Below are positions 1 through 9,420 of a DNA stretch of 64,000 bases, in pieces; the stretch's first letter is position 1, and the number at the start of each line of letters is the position of its first letter. The position numbers and the translations under genes were made by a program. Under the pieces are notes generated by a model that saw only the letters and a program-made list of their open reading frames with translations, was not told where the DNA came from and ran no database searches. The DNA is from Reyranella sp. CPCC 100927 (GTDB lineage: Bacteria > Pseudomonadota > Alphaproteobacteria > Reyranellales > Reyranellaceae), in the NCBI RefSeq assembly GCF_007859315.1, contig NZ_VOHA01000005.1:1-64000 (forward strand), written 5' to 3'.

Positions 1-45
1 CTCGGGGTCGTTACCATCGCCGCCATGACCTTGTGGTGGCGGTAA
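1..45 (+). CDS. C-terminal end of an unidentified gene entering from the left edge
   Basis: Frame 1 of the plus strand is open from the first base to a TAA at 43-45 and would encode the last 14 residues of a protein, rich in hydrophobic and Trp residues (ending TLWWR). The remaining 13 bases before the ABC ATPase stop codon are non-coding, which fits two convergent genes meeting here. The fragment is too short to name a family. It could also be chance, since 14 open codons are weak evidence in GC-rich DNA. Confidence 0.3.
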   Translation, partial: LGVVTIAAMTLWWR

Positions 46-58
46 ATGTCAACACAAC

Positions 59-1141
59 CTAAGCCTCCAGCAACACGCAGTGCTCGGCCGAGAACGACAA
101 CGTGACCGCGGTGCCTTCGTCGAGCAGCTTGGTCGGCGGGCGACGGACGATCACATTGCCGCACGGACACTCGACGATGTACTGGACGAAGTCACCGTGG
201 AACATGCGCTGGCGCACCGTGCCGCCGACGTGGTTGTCATCAGCCCGCGGCTCGAGGTCAATGTACGCGGTGCGCACTGCCACCGCAGTCTCGTTGCCGT
301 TCACTGCGTGTGGCGCGGTCACGCGCAGGTGGACGCCGCCGTCGGCCTCGAACGTGCGGGCGCCGCCGGCCGCAGGTGACGTCGCCAGTCGTCCCTTGAT
401 GATGTTGGCGGAGCCGACGAAATCGGCCACGAAGCGGTTGCGCGGGCTGTTGTAGATCGCCTCCGGCGTGCCGATCTGCTCGATGACACCGACGTTCATG
501 ACGATGACGCGATCGGAGATCGCCAGCGCCTCTTCCTGGTCATGTGTCACGTAGACCGACGTGATGTCGAGCCGGCGCTGCAGCTCGCGCAGCTCGACCC
601 GCATCTCGGCCCGCAGCTTGGCGTCAAGGTTGCTGAGCGGCTCGTCGAACAGCACCACGGTTGGCGAAAAGGCGATCGCGCGGGCGAGCGCCACGCGTTG
701 CTGCTGGCCGCCGGAGAGCTTGGAGGCCGAACGGTCGGCGAGGTGACGCATCTGGACCAGGTCGAGCGCGCGCTCCACGCTGGCGGCAATCTCGGGCTTG
801 CCTTGCTTGCGCACGCGCAGCCCGTAGGCGACGTTGTCGAACACGGTCATGTGCGGCCAGATGGCGTAGGACTGGAACACCATGGAGACGCCGCGCTGTT
901 CGGTCGGCACGTTCTTGCGCGCGCCCGCGTCGTAGATGGCCTCGCCGTCGATATGGATGCTGCCACCCGACGGTTTCTCTAGCCCGGCGATAGCGCGCAG
1001 GGTCGTGGTCTTGCCGCAACCCGACGGGCCAAGCAGGGTGACGTGCTCGCCACGGCCGACGGTGAAGCTCACGCCATTCACGGCAACGGCGTCGCCGTAG
1101 TGGATGACGAGATCTTTCACCTCGATTCGAGTCGGATTCAC
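59..1141 (-). CDS. ABC transporter ATP-binding protein, Fbp/Pot type
   Basis: This 360-residue ATPase powers the importer encoded just upstream. It has a Walker A loop near residues 38-45 (GPSGCGKT), the ABC signature LSGGQ at 142-146, a Walker B with catalytic Glu near 162-168 (FDEP), and about 110 C-terminal residues that fit a TOBE regulatory domain. Length and layout match the FbpC/PotA/UgpC group (iron, polyamine, phosphonate or sugar importers). The start is a GTG overlapping the permease stop as GTGA (1138-1141), which implies translational coupling. The substrate cannot be read from the ATPase; an FbpA-like binding protein in the operon suggests ferric iron or a small organic acid or phosphonate. 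Confidence 0.93.
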   Translation of the reverse strand: MNPTRIEVKDLVIHYGDAVAVNGVSFTVGRGEHVTLLGPSGCGKTTTLRAIAGLEKPSGGSIHIDGEAIYDAGARKNVPTEQRGVSMVFQSYAIWPHMTVFDNVAYGLRVRKQGKPEIAASVERALDLVQMRHLADRSASKLSGGQQQRVALARAIAFSPTVVLFDEPLSNLDAKLRAEMRVELRELQRRLDITSVYVTHDQEEALAISDRVIVMNVGVIEQIGTPEAIYNSPRNRFVADFVGSANIIKGRLATSPAAGGARTFEADGGVHLRVTAPHAVNGNETAVAVRTAYIDLEPRADDNHVGGTVRQRMFHGDFVQYIVECPCGNVIVRRPPTKLLDEGTAVTLSFSAEHCVLLEA

Positions 1142-2823
1142 GTCATGTCCTTTGTCATGCCACGCGTGAGGCGGAACAGAATGATCAGCGCCACGATCAC
1201 CGTGAAAGTCTGGACCAGCGCCATGGCCGCCGTGAGTTCGACACCGCTGCTGGCGAAGGCGCTGACGATCGAGGGCGCAATTACCTTGGCATTAGGTCCC
1301 ATCAGGAAGACCGAGACGCCGAGCTCGCGCACGCAGGCCATGAAGATCAGCAGCCAGGCCGCGATGACGCCGGGCTTGAGCAGCGGCAGCGTGACGGTGC
1401 GCAACTGGTAGCCCCAGCCGGCGCCGCAGACGCGGGCGCATTCCTCGAGGCTCTTGTCGATCTGCAGCACGACGCCGGCGAGCGTACGCACGCCGATCGG
1501 CAGCATCACCGTGAAATAGGCTAGCGCCAGCAGCCACAATGTCCCGTAGATCGGGATCGGCATGTTGATCCACGCCCACAAGAGCGCCAGGCCGAAGACC
1601 AGGCGCGGCACGGCCTGCGGAAACATCGCCAGATATTCGATGGCCCCGCGGCCCCTCAACTGCGAGCGATAGATGATCCAGACCAGCAACGCGATCACGA
1701 GAACGCCGACCGACGCGACGCCGAACCCCAGCCCCAGGCTGTTGACCATGGCGGTGCGCACCGGCCCCAGCGACAACGCGGTCTCGTAGTTGGCCAGGGT
1801 GAACTGCGCCTGCGACAGCAGCGCCGTCGCGAAGCGCTCCAGCGACGTGATGATGAGCGCCGCGATCGGCAGCACGACGGCCAGCAGGATGTAGAGCAGG
1901 CACACGCCGAGCAGCACCCATGCCAGACGCCCCATGTCCATGGGCCGCGGCCGGAAGGCCTTGCCGGTGATGGTGGCGAAGCTGCCGCGCTTCACGATCC
2001 AGCGATAGAACGTCAGCATGCCGAACATCACCACGAACAGCGCCAGCCCCATCGCCGAGGCACGGCCGTAGGCTGGTGGATAGGCCAGGGTCGAATCCCA
2101 GATCGCCGTGGTGATGACGTAGACGCGGGCAGGAATACCGATCACGAGGGCGGCAGCGAATGACCCCAGCATCTCGGCGAATACGAACAGCGTCGCACCG
2201 AGCACGCCCGGCATCACCAGGGGCAGGGTGACGGTCAGCGCCGTGCGCAGCTTGGAGGCCCCCATGACGCGGGCCGATTCCTCCAGCGCCGGGTCCATCG
2301 ATTTCATCGACGCCGAAATCATGACGAAGGCGACGGTGCCCTCGAACAATGCCATGATCCAGGCGATGCCGAACATCGAGTAGATGTTGAACAGATCACC
2401 CTTGCCGCCGGCCCACAGCCAGAGCTGGTTGAAAAAACCGCTTTTCGGGCCGGCCAGGACGGCCCAGGCGAGGGCGCCCACCAGCGGCGTCATGTAGTAG
2501 GGCAGCTCCAGCAGCCGCTCCAGTTTTTCGCGACCGGGGACGTTGGTGCGGGTCAGGATCCAGGCCAGCGTGAAGCCGATGAAGATCGCCATCACGGTCG
2601 CCATCACGGCGATGATGACCGTGTTGGTGAGCACATGCAGGTCCTCGTCGAACATCGCGATGTAGTTCGCGATGCCGTACTCGGTCGGCGGGAACGCCAT
2701 GGGGTCGCCGGTGTTGAGCGACTCGCCGACCAGGAAAACCATGGGCAGCAATACCAGGAAGCTCACGATCACGAGGACCGTGAGCGTCACTGTGATCTGC
2801 CAATTGAAGCGTGGGCGGGACAC
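1138..2823 (-). CDS. ABC transporter permease, fused two-domain FbpB type
   Basis: This is an inner-membrane permease of about 561 residues made of two consecutive BPD_transp_1 domains, so one chain supplies both halves of the channel, as in FbpB/SfuB. Roughly twelve hydrophobic segments are visible. Each half has an EAA-like coupling loop (EESARVMGASKLRTALTVTLP in the first, EECARVCGAGWGYQLRTVTLP in the second). The start is uncertain: a GTG at 2823 gives no overlap with the binding-protein gene ending at 2850, whereas an upstream GTG at 2880 would overlap it by 31 nt. I prefer 2823 because the added segment is polar and unlike the family. The stop overlaps the ATPase start. Confidence 0.92.
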   Translation of the reverse strand: MSRPRFNWQITVTLTVLVIVSFLVLLPMVFLVGESLNTGDPMAFPPTEYGIANYIAMFDEDLHVLTNTVIIAVMATVMAIFIGFTLAWILTRTNVPGREKLERLLELPYYMTPLVGALAWAVLAGPKSGFFNQLWLWAGGKGDLFNIYSMFGIAWIMALFEGTVAFVMISASMKSMDPALEESARVMGASKLRTALTVTLPLVMPGVLGATLFVFAEMLGSFAAALVIGIPARVYVITTAIWDSTLAYPPAYGRASAMGLALFVVMFGMLTFYRWIVKRGSFATITGKAFRPRPMDMGRLAWVLLGVCLLYILLAVVLPIAALIITSLERFATALLSQAQFTLANYETALSLGPVRTAMVNSLGLGFGVASVGVLVIALLVWIIYRSQLRGRGAIEYLAMFPQAVPRLVFGLALLWAWINMPIPIYGTLWLLALAYFTVMLPIGVRTLAGVVLQIDKSLEECARVCGAGWGYQLRTVTLPLLKPGVIAAWLLIFMACVRELGVSVFLMGPNAKVIAPSIVSAFASSGVELTAAMALVQTFTVIVALIILFRLTRGMTKDMT

Positions 2824-2849
2824 TCCCGGCGCGCTCGTCGGGAACTGTC

Positions 2850-3926
2850 TTAGCGACGGGCGCCGACGATCCGGTCCCACTCCTTGGCGAATGACGGCCG
2901 GTCCTTCTCGAAGGCGTTCCAGTCGGCCGGTACCAGCAGCTTCATGTCCTTCAGCGGCACGCTGCCCGCCGGCGCCGGCACATCCTCGCGGGGTGAATGC
3001 AGCAGCAATGCATCGCTCAGTGCCCTCTGGCCAGGCGGCGAGAGGAACCAGTCCATGAACAAATTGGCGGCGTTGGGGTGCGGTCCGTCGGCGACGATGC
3101 CATAGGTTTCCGACACCGCCGGCACGCCAGTTTCCGGGAACACGAACGCCAGCGGTGCACCCTTGGCCTTGAACTCGATATAGCCCGAGTACTGGGCGCC
3201 CATGATGATCTTGTCCTGGCCGTCGACCAGGCGGCCGTACTGTTGGACGTATGAATCGAAGGCTTTGGGTTTCACGGTGGCGAACTTTTTGAAGTACTCA
3301 TCGCCCAGGATCGGTTTGAGCGTGTACCAGACACCGTGCTGCAGGCCTGAATTGGACACCTTGACGTTGATCGCATCGGTCCATTTCGGGTCCAGCAGAT
3401 CTTCCCACTTCTTCGGCGCCTCGGCGGCGGGAACATTGTTGGGGTTGTAGGCGATGCCGGCCATGATGATCGAGCCCCAGGTCCAGAACCCCTCGGGCTC
3501 GCTCTTGTATTGCGGTTTGTAGTTGGCCATCTCCGGCGAGATGTACTGGCGGAAACCGCCGCGCCTTTGGAAGTCGAGGATCATGCCCATGTCGGAGATC
3601 TGGATGACATCCACCAGATAGGACTTGGCCTGGCGCTCGGAGAGGACCTTGGCGTAAAGCGCGCCGGCCTGCAGGCGCACGTAGCTGGTCTTGATCTTGG
3701 GGAACAGCTTGTTGAAGGCCGCTAGCAGCTTGACCTGGCCCTGCTCGGGGTCGGTCGAGTAGAGCACGAAGGCGCCCTCGGCCTCGGCCTTCTCGACATC
3801 GGCGCAGGTTTTGAACCCCTCCATCTGACGGGGGCTGTCGCAGAGTCGGGCCTGCGCCTGAGCTGTCGGAGAACCTGTCCAACCGAACACAGCCAGCGTC
3901 ACACCCAGGGCTACGATGCGTTTCAT
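2850..3926 (-). CDS. ABC transporter periplasmic substrate-binding protein, FbpA-like
   Basis: This is a periplasmic binding protein of 358 residues and the first gene of a three-gene importer operon. From the ATG at 3926 it begins with a classic signal peptide (MKRIVALGV, hydrophobic core, then AQA). The mature part resembles bacterial extracellular solute-binding proteins of the iron(III)/thiamine/phosphonate cluster, with a VPADWNAF-type C-terminal region. A longer reading frame starting at 3989 would put 21 charged residues before the signal peptide and is rejected. An AGGGAC ribosome site lies 8 nt upstream of 3926. Tyr residues that would ligate ferric iron cannot be assigned with confidence, so the ligand is open. 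Confidence 0.92.
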   Translation of the reverse strand: MKRIVALGVTLAVFGWTGSPTAQAQARLCDSPRQMEGFKTCADVEKAEAEGAFVLYSTDPEQGQVKLLAAFNKLFPKIKTSYVRLQAGALYAKVLSERQAKSYLVDVIQISDMGMILDFQRRGGFRQYISPEMANYKPQYKSEPEGFWTWGSIIMAGIAYNPNNVPAAEAPKKWEDLLDPKWTDAINVKVSNSGLQHGVWYTLKPILGDEYFKKFATVKPKAFDSYVQQYGRLVDGQDKIIMGAQYSGYIEFKAKGAPLAFVFPETGVPAVSETYGIVADGPHPNAANLFMDWFLSPPGQRALSDALLLHSPREDVPAPAGSVPLKDMKLLVPADWNAFEKDRPSFAKEWDRIVGARR

Positions 3927-3938
3927 GGTTTCGTCCCT

Positions 3939-3951
3939 AAAGAATTTCTTT
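3939..3951. promoter_or_regulatory. 13-bp palindrome upstream of the ABC importer operon
   Basis: AAAGAA-T-TTCTTT is a perfect 6-1-6 inverted repeat 13 nt upstream of the binding-protein ATG and just before its ribosome site. It lies in the 89-bp divergent gap shared with the SMP-30 gene. A repressor binding here could control one or both genes; the binding protein is unknown. The AT-rich composition stands out from the flanks. Confidence 0.35.
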
Positions 3952-4015
3952 GTTGTCACGAGCCTAGACGCATCAAATGCAGCCTTCAATCATCGTATTT
4001 TGCAGGAGAGCATCC

Positions 4016-4945
4016 ATGTATGCGCCGCCCAAGCCCGTGCCCGCGTCGATCTTCACGCGCTTGCCGGACACCTTCCGCACGCCGCGGCGCACGGCCTGGG
4101 GCGACGCCAATGCCGCCGGCGCTGCGCTCGACTGCTTCCTCGAGGGGCCAAGTTTCGATCGCGACGGCAATCTCTACGTGACGGATATTCCGTTCGGGCG
4201 CATCTTTCGCATCGCGCCGACGGGTGACTGGACCCTGGTCACCGAGTACGACGGATGGCCCAACGGGCTCAAGATCCACCGCGACGGCCGTATCTTCATC
4301 ACCGACTACAAGCGCGGCATCGTGCTGCTCGACCCGGCAAGCGGCGCGGTGACGCCGCTGATCGAGACTGTGCGGTCGGAGAGCTTCAAGGGCGTCAATG
4401 ACCTGTTCTTCGCAGCCAACGGCGATCTCTATTTCACTGACCAGGGACAGACCGGGCTGCATGATCCGACCGGGCGCGTGTACCGATATTCGGCCGTCGG
4501 CCGGCTCGATTGCCTTGTCGATACGGTGCCCAGCCCGAACGGGCTGGTGATGAACCTCCATGAAACCGTGCTCTATGTCGGGGTTACGCGTGGCAATGCG
4601 GTGTGGCGGCTGCCGCTGATGGCCGATGGCGACGTCAGCAAGGTCGGGCTCTTTATCCAGATGTCCGGCGGCCATGCCGGCCCTGACGGCATGGCTTTGG
4701 ATGCGGAAGGCGGGCTGCTCGTCGCCCATCCCAGCACATCGGTCTGGCGTTTCGACGCGCTGGGCCGCCCAACCCACGTGCTCGACGCCGGCGATGACAT
4801 GTTCTGTACAAACATCGCATTTGGTGGTCACGACCATCGGACGCTGTACGCGGTGGTTTCGCGCCGCAGCGGCAAAATCGACGCCGGCGTCATTTTGCGC
4901 GCCGAGATGCCCGTGCCCGGCAAACCCATGTTCTCTCACGCATGA
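4016..4945 (+). CDS. SMP-30/gluconolactonase/LRE family protein
   Basis: This 309-residue protein resembles the SMP-30/gluconolactonase six-bladed beta-propellers that hydrolyse sugar lactones. Supporting features are repeated propeller-like strands (GPSFDRDGNLYVTDIPFGRI, then WPNGLKIHRDGRIFITD, NDLFFAANGDLYFTDQGQ) and the metal-site type motifs PNGL and GPDGMALD. The ATG at 4016 follows a good AGGAGAG ribosome site. An in-frame start at 3977 lacks one and is not used. There is no signal peptide, so it is cytoplasmic. It is divergent from the ABC importer, which suggests the imported compound and the lactone may belong to one pathway, but this is inference. Confidence 0.9.
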   Translation: MYAPPKPVPASIFTRLPDTFRTPRRTAWGDANAAGAALDCFLEGPSFDRDGNLYVTDIPFGRIFRIAPTGDWTLVTEYDGWPNGLKIHRDGRIFITDYKRGIVLLDPASGAVTPLIETVRSESFKGVNDLFFAANGDLYFTDQGQTGLHDPTGRVYRYSAVGRLDCLVDTVPSPNGLVMNLHETVLYVGVTRGNAVWRLPLMADGDVSKVGLFIQMSGGHAGPDGMALDAEGGLLVAHPSTSVWRFDALGRPTHVLDAGDDMFCTNIAFGGHDHRTLYAVVSRRSGKIDAGVILRAEMPVPGKPMFSHA

Positions 4946-5052
4946 TCCGGTTTGAAGAAAGGCTTGTGTGCAAATAGCACTATCGCTGGCGCCGCGGTGC
5001 TGCTAGCCACAGGGTAAGAGCGGCGGCGGGTAACGTTGCGCTGACCACGGCA

Positions 5053-5694
5053 ATGGCAGGCGGGAGGGGCAACAGCGTGCTCCAACATTGGGCAGGCTCC
5101 GAGGAGGACGTCTCGCGCGTCGATGGGCGCGTGCTTCGGGGCATCCGCACGCGCCAGACCATCATCAGCGCTACGCGAGAGCTGTTCCTGATGGGTGGTC
5201 GGGAACCGACCTTGGAGGACGTTGCTCGTCGCGCCGGCGTGTCGCCACGGATCCTGCTCAAGTACTTCAATGGCTTTGGTGGTGTGATCCTGGCGATGGT
5301 TACCCAGGTCCTGGATGAGATCGTCGCGCGCTATGCCGCCGTTCGCTGCGGACTATCACTGGAGGATCGCATCGTCGGGTATGTCGATGTACGGGCGGAG
5401 ATTTGTGAACAGTTCAGCCCCTTGTTGTTGCGTACAGTGCAGATGGCCCGACACATTCCGGAGCTGGACAACCTGATACAGCGCGGACGCGGCGATTTGC
5501 GCGCGTTTGCCGCGAGCGTGTTTGCCGGCGAATTCCATGGCCTGCCGCCGAGCATCCGGCGCGATCTGTTCGACGAACTGGCCATGATTTCCGACTGGAA
5601 CAACTGGCGCTACCTGCGCGAGGCTTGCGGCCGGTCGTCCGACGAGGCCAAGGTCGTGTTGCGCGCCGCACTGCGCCGCATCCTGTCGGTGTGA
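5053..5694 (+). CDS. TetR/AcrR family transcriptional regulator
   Basis: This is a 213-residue regulator with an N-terminal TetR helix-turn-helix at about residues 33-80 (TRQTIISATRELF, then LEDVARRAGVSPRILLKYF). The C-terminal ligand-binding half is all-helical and family-specific. The first 25 residues are a weakly conserved extension, so a start slightly downstream is possible. It stands between the SMP-30 gene and the convergent LLM oxidoreductase. Either could be a target, but no clear operator palindrome was seen in the 107-bp upstream gap. Confidence 0.88.
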   Translation: MAGGRGNSVLQHWAGSEEDVSRVDGRVLRGIRTRQTIISATRELFLMGGREPTLEDVARRAGVSPRILLKYFNGFGGVILAMVTQVLDEIVARYAAVRCGLSLEDRIVGYVDVRAEICEQFSPLLLRTVQMARHIPELDNLIQRGRGDLRAFAASVFAGEFHGLPPSIRRDLFDELAMISDWNNWRYLREACGRSSDEAKVVLRAALRRILSV

Positions 5695-5704
5695 GCGAGG
5701 CGGC

Positions 5705-6742
5705 TCAGTTGAGCCGCGCCGCCTTGGCCATCACCTCGATTGCTTCAAGCTGATGGGAGCGGACCGAGAGCGAGTCAGCGCCCGAATCCTCCCAGGCGCG
5801 GTAGCGCTGCTGGATACGGGCCGGCGGGCCGACGAGGGACTTTAGATCCACCCATTCGTCCGGCACGGTCGCGATCGCTTCATCCTTGCGGCCGGCGAGA
5901 TAGAGTTCCTGGATCCGCTCGGCCGCGGCGCCGAAGCCCAGGCGCGTCATCGTGTCCTTGTGGAAGTTCTTGTTGCGGTGCCCCATGCCGCCGACATACA
6001 GCGCGACCTCCGGCTTGAGCCTGGCCAGGGCGCCGGCGACGTCGTTGTCGACCTCGACATGCACCGACGCCTGGATCGTGAAGTCCTTGCGGCTCTTGCC
6101 GTTGCCGGCGCGCTTGAAGCCTTCGTCGAGCCAGGGCTGGCATTCCGCCATCGAGCCTGGGATGAAACCCAGCGGCAGCCAGCCGTCGGCCACCTCGGCG
6201 GTAAGCTTCACCGTCGCCTCGTTGCTGGTGGCGAGGTAGATCGGGATGTCGGGGTTCATGTGCAGGATCGACTTCAGCGGCTTGCCGACCCCCATGGCAC
6301 CTTCACCCGTATAGGGCAGGCTGATCTCGCGTCCGGCGTGCGAGACCGGTCCGTCGCGGCGGAAGATCTTGCGCATGATCGCCACATAGTCGCGCATGCG
6401 GTAGTAGGGCTTGCCCCAGGGCTCACCGTACCAGCCTTCGACGATCTGCGGACCCGACACGCCCAGCCCGGCGATGAAGCGTCCGCCGCCCGCCAACGCA
6501 TCGACCGTGCCGGCGCACATGGCGGCGTTGGCCGGCGTGCGGGCGGCGAGCTGCATGATGCCGGTGCCCAGCTTGATGCGCTTGGTAACAGCGGCGAGAT
6601 AGGCCAGGGGCGTCACGGCGTCCGACCCGTACGCTTCCGCTGTCCAGACCGAATCGTAGCCGAGTTCCTCGGCGCGCTGCACAAGCGCGACGGGGACATC
6701 GAGGTGGGCACGCGAGTAGCCGATCGACAGGCCGAGCTTCAT
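5705..6742 (-). CDS. LLM-class flavin-dependent oxidoreductase (F420- or FMN-type)
   Basis: This 345-residue TIM-barrel enzyme belongs to the luciferase-like monooxygenase superfamily. The start MKLGLSIGYSR, the segment ELGYDSVWTAEAYGSDA and the GTGIMQLAARTPANAAMCAGTVDAL stretch (read in parts) are typical of F420-dependent LLM oxidoreductases of the probable N5,N10-methylenetetrahydromethanopterin-reductase-like group. The ATG at 6742 has an AGGGGAAA ribosome site; a longer frame to 6778 has none. In Proteobacteria these enzymes usually act on xenobiotic-like substrates, and the cofactor may be FMN rather than F420. It converges on the TetR gene with a 10-bp gap. Confidence 0.88.
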   Translation of the reverse strand: MKLGLSIGYSRAHLDVPVALVQRAEELGYDSVWTAEAYGSDAVTPLAYLAAVTKRIKLGTGIMQLAARTPANAAMCAGTVDALAGGGRFIAGLGVSGPQIVEGWYGEPWGKPYYRMRDYVAIMRKIFRRDGPVSHAGREISLPYTGEGAMGVGKPLKSILHMNPDIPIYLATSNEATVKLTAEVADGWLPLGFIPGSMAECQPWLDEGFKRAGNGKSRKDFTIQASVHVEVDNDVAGALARLKPEVALYVGGMGHRNKNFHKDTMTRLGFGAAAERIQELYLAGRKDEAIATVPDEWVDLKSLVGPPARIQQRYRAWEDSGADSLSVRSHQLEAIEVMAKAARLN

Positions 6743-6858
6743 GGGTGTTTCCCCTGGTACGCCGATGTTTATCGGCACACGCTAGCTCAGCCCCGGGTCT
6801 TCGTCTCGGCTCGGGAGTGCTTCCGTTTCGCTGGGTAAAGGCAGCCGGACAGCCGACC

Positions 6859-7398
6859 CTAGGCGTCGGCCATCTCCAGCAAGGGCCAGGAAGCGTCCTG
6901 CTTGGAGATGCGGGATACCGGCAACGGCCAGTCGATCGCCAACCTGGGATCGTTGTAGCGAACTCCGCGCGCGGCGTTGGGCATGTAAGGGGCCGAGACC
7001 AGGTAGTTGACCTCGGTATCGTCGGCCAGCGTCTGGAAGCCATGCGCGAAGCCCGCCGGCACGTACAGCATGCGAAACGCCGTCGGCGTCAGCTCGACGC
7101 CAATCCACTGGTGAAATGTCGGGGAACCCGGTCGCACGTCGACGATCACGTCGTAGATGGCGCCGTGCACGCAGCGCATCAGCTTGATCTCTTCGTGTGG
7201 CTCCAGTTGGTAGTGCATGCCGCGAATGGTTCCGCGCGTCGTGTTGATCGACACGTTGCCTTGCGCGAGCTCGGTGGGAAGTCCCTGGCGCGCGAATTCC
7301 TCGCGGCACCAGGAGCGGGCGAACTGACCGCGCTCGTCGCTGAACGGTTCGAGCTCGATGACGTAGGCGCCTTTGAGCGCCGTCTCACGAAAGATCAT
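6859..7398 (-). CDS. rfbC: dTDP-4-dehydrorhamnose 3,5-epimerase family protein
   Basis: This 179-residue cupin-fold epimerase resembles RmlC/RfbC. Visible family marks are RGMHYQ with the catalytic His, a following Lys in EEIKLMRCVHG, the SPTFHQWIGVEL strand, PAGFAHGFQTL, and a Tyr in EVNYLVSAPYMP. The start at 7398 overlaps the stop of the upstream epimerase gene (7385) by 14 nt, so the two are one transcript. The neighbouring cytidylyltransferase suggests that the substrate here is a CDP-linked 4-keto sugar rather than dTDP-4-keto-rhamnose, but this is inferred. It would epimerise C3 and/or C5 of a keto-hexose in surface-polysaccharide synthesis. Confidence 0.9.
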   Translation of the reverse strand: MIFRETALKGAYVIELEPFSDERGQFARSWCREEFARQGLPTELAQGNVSINTTRGTIRGMHYQLEPHEEIKLMRCVHGAIYDVIVDVRPGSPTFHQWIGVELTPTAFRMLYVPAGFAHGFQTLADDTEVNYLVSAPYMPNAARGVRYNDPRLAIDWPLPVSRISKQDASWPLLEMADA

Positions 7399-8485
7399 GC
7401 TGCCGCCAATAGAAATCGGAGTTGATCTGCTTGGTTTCGAGCAGGCGCTGCAGTTGCCGCAGGCGCGTATAGGGCGGGGCGTTGAACTCCGGTTCCGCCA
7501 TGGCGATGTGCTCGAACAACGCCCGCATCTGCCGCGCGCCGCGATCGGCCGTCCAAGCGCAGCGGAAGCCGGGCAGGACCTGATGGATCTTGTCGAACGA
7601 AACGCGGTAGCTGCGATTGTCGCCGGCGTTGTTGCCGAACTCGATCTTGCAGTTCGGAAACGCCTCACCGATGGCTTCGGCGATCTGGCGGACACGGTAG
7701 TTGTTGTCGTTGTCGCCGACATTGAGAACCTGGCTGGCGACCGCTTCGCGCGGTGCCTCCAGGGTGGCGGCGACGGCGCCACAGATGTCCTGGACATGCA
7801 CAAGGGGGCGCCACGGAGTGCCGTCGCTGGTCATGCTGATGCGGCCGGTCGTCCAGGCCAGACCAGCGAGGTTGTTCAATACGATGTCGAAGCGGATGCG
7901 CGGCGAGGCGCCGAAGGCGGTGGCATTGCGCAGGAACGTCGGGCTGAAGCCGCCATCGGCCAGCGCCTGAACATCGCGTTCGACGAGCATCTTGCAGTGC
8001 GCATATGCCGTCTGCGGATCGGGGTCGGATGCCTCGGTCTTGGTGCTGTCGCCCGCGGCACCATAGACGCTGCAGGACGACGCATAGACGAAGCGCGAGA
8101 CGCCGGCGTCCTTGGCTGCCTTGGCCAGAGCCACCGAGCCGAGGTGGTTGATCTCGTAGGTCTTCTTCGGATCGTGTTGGCACAGCGGATCGTTGGACAA
8201 CTCGGCCAGATGCACGACCGCGTCGAAGCCTTCGAGATCCTTCGCCGTGAGGGTCCGCACGTCGCGTGTCAGCGTCGCCGGCCGGTCCTTGCCGTCGTGG
8301 TAGAGAAGGCCGGCACGATAGAAACCGGTGTCGAGGCCCACGACATCGAAACCGCGCTCGAGCAGCAGCGGCGTCAGGACCGAGCCGATGAAGCCATCGG
8401 CGCCGGTCACCAGCACGCGTGTACGATCGCTGACCGGCACGGCGAGAGGCTTGTGCGCCGACTTCAAAGTCACCACGTTTTCCAT
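7385..8485 (-). CDS. NAD-dependent epimerase/dehydratase (extended SDR, nucleotide sugar)
   Basis: This is a 366-residue extended SDR. It has a Rossmann GADGFIG nucleotide loop near residue 28, the Ser motif SSCSVYG, and the catalytic pair in YAHCK (YxxxK). The ATG at 8485 lies inside the end of the upstream cytidylyltransferase gene (overlap 8470-8485), giving tight coupling. In this family the enzymes epimerise or dehydrate nucleotide sugars. The pairing with rfbF points to a CDP-hexose. It could be the missing 4,6-dehydratase step or a 4-epimerase; sequence alone does not decide. The C-terminal 60 residues ([14 protein letters not shown] onward) are a family-specific tail. Confidence 0.9.
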   Translation of the reverse strand: MENVVTLKSAHKPLAVPVSDRTRVLVTGADGFIGSVLTPLLLERGFDVVGLDTGFYRAGLLYHDGKDRPATLTRDVRTLTAKDLEGFDAVVHLAELSNDPLCQHDPKKTYEINHLGSVALAKAAKDAGVSRFVYASSCSVYGAAGDSTKTEASDPDPQTAYAHCKMLVERDVQALADGGFSPTFLRNATAFGASPRIRFDIVLNNLAGLAWTTGRISMTSDGTPWRPLVHVQDICGAVAATLEAPREAVASQVLNVGDNDNNYRVRQIAEAIGEAFPNCKIEFGNNAGDNRSYRVSFDKIHQVLPGFRCAWTADRGARQMRALFEHIAMAEPEFNAPPYTRLRQLQRLLETKQINSDFYWRQHDLS

Positions 8486-9243
8486 TGCGCTTTCCCGCTT
8501 TCCCAATAGGACTCGAGCACGTGCTTGTCGCGCAGCGTGTCCATGTTCTGCCAGAAGCCACGGTGGCGATACGCCGCCAGCCGGCCCTCGCTGGCGAGCG
8601 CCTCCAGCGGCTCGCGTTCCCATGACGTGTCGTCGCCGGCGATGTAGTCGATGGCCTGCGGTTCGACCACGAAGAAGCCGCCGTTGATGAAGCCGCCGTC
8701 GTCGTTCGACTTCTCGCGAAATCCGGCAACGCGCTCGCCGCCGTGTTCCAGGCTCAGCGCGCCGAAGCGGCCGGGTTGGCGCACCGCCGAGACTGTCACC
8801 AGCGCGCTGGACTGGCGGTGGAAGGCGAGCAGCTCATCGATGTTGATGTCGGATACGCCGTCGCCGTAGGTGAGGCAGAACGTCTCTTCGTCGAGATAGG
8901 GGCGAATGCGCTTGATGCGTCCGCCGGTCATCGTCGCCTCGCCGGTATCGACCAGCGTCACGCGCCACGGTTCGACACCATTGCGATGGGTGCGGACGGT
9001 GTTCTCGTGCAGGTCGAATGTGACGTCGGCGCGCGCGAGGACGTAATCGCGGAAATACTGCTTGATCAGGTTGCCTTTGTAGCCGCAGCAGATCACAAAG
9101 TCGTTCAATCCGTACGACGTGTAGATCTTCATGATGTGCCACAGGATCGGCTGGCCGCCGATCTCGACCAGCGGCTTTGGCCTGATCGCGCTTTCCTCGC
9201 TGATGCGGGTGCCATAGCCGCCCGCCAGTATGACCACTTTCAT
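8470..9243 (-). CDS. rfbF: glucose-1-phosphate cytidylyltransferase
   Basis: This 257-residue nucleotidyltransferase makes CDP-glucose from CTP and glucose 1-phosphate. It starts with the hallmark [18 protein letters not shown] and continues with [21 protein letters not shown], the HENTVRT segment and [10 protein letters not shown], all characteristic of RfbF rather than of RmlA. The ATG at 9243 is used because the longer frame to 9279 adds an arginine-rich segment. It is the first gene of an rfbF-epimerase-rfbC operon. In most organisms rfbF is followed by a CDP-glucose 4,6-dehydratase (rfbG); here the neighbour is a different SDR. Confidence 0.94.
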   Translation of the reverse strand: MKVVILAGGYGTRISEESAIRPKPLVEIGGQPILWHIMKIYTSYGLNDFVICCGYKGNLIKQYFRDYVLARADVTFDLHENTVRTHRNGVEPWRVTLVDTGEATMTGGRIKRIRPYLDEETFCLTYGDGVSDINIDELLAFHRQSSALVTVSAVRQPGRFGALSLEHGGERVAGFREKSNDDGGFINGGFFVVEPQAIDYIAGDDTSWEREPLEALASEGRLAAYRHRGFWQNMDTLRDKHVLESYWESGKAQWKTW

Positions 9244-9309
9244 GACACGCGGCCTCCGGCGATGCCCATGTGTGATCATGTTCTCTCAGATCATGCGCGT
9301 CGCGGACGA

Positions 9310-9325
9310 GTGATCAAGTTGTGGC
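9310..9325. promoter_or_regulatory. 16-bp motif shared with 12083-12098, upstream of rfbF
   Basis: GTGATCAAGTTGTGGC recurs at 12083-12098 with 14 of 16 matches. Read on the minus strand, each copy lies upstream of a minus-strand polysaccharide gene: 67 nt from the rfbF start and 104 nt from the glycosyltransferase start. The minus-strand form contains TTGATC, which could serve as a -35 element. It may be a common promoter or regulator site; nothing in the window names the protein. Confidence 0.3.
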
Positions 9326-9420
9326 ACTCTGTTGTACTATTGCGCGTGCCGTTTGGGGCTGGCACTGCTGGACAGGCAGTTCATGGACGCAGCCGCGTTC
9401 GTGGTGCGCGGGAGCTTCGC

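Noticed and set aside
9311-9345. Sigma-54 promoter (TGGCAC...TTGC)
   Set aside because: GG and GC are separated by 17 nt, not the required 10, so it does not fit a sigma-54 site.
8743-9420. Upstream extension of the flippase ORF
   Set aside because: This part is antisense to rfbF and lacks membrane segments; the flippase begins at the GTG at 9421.
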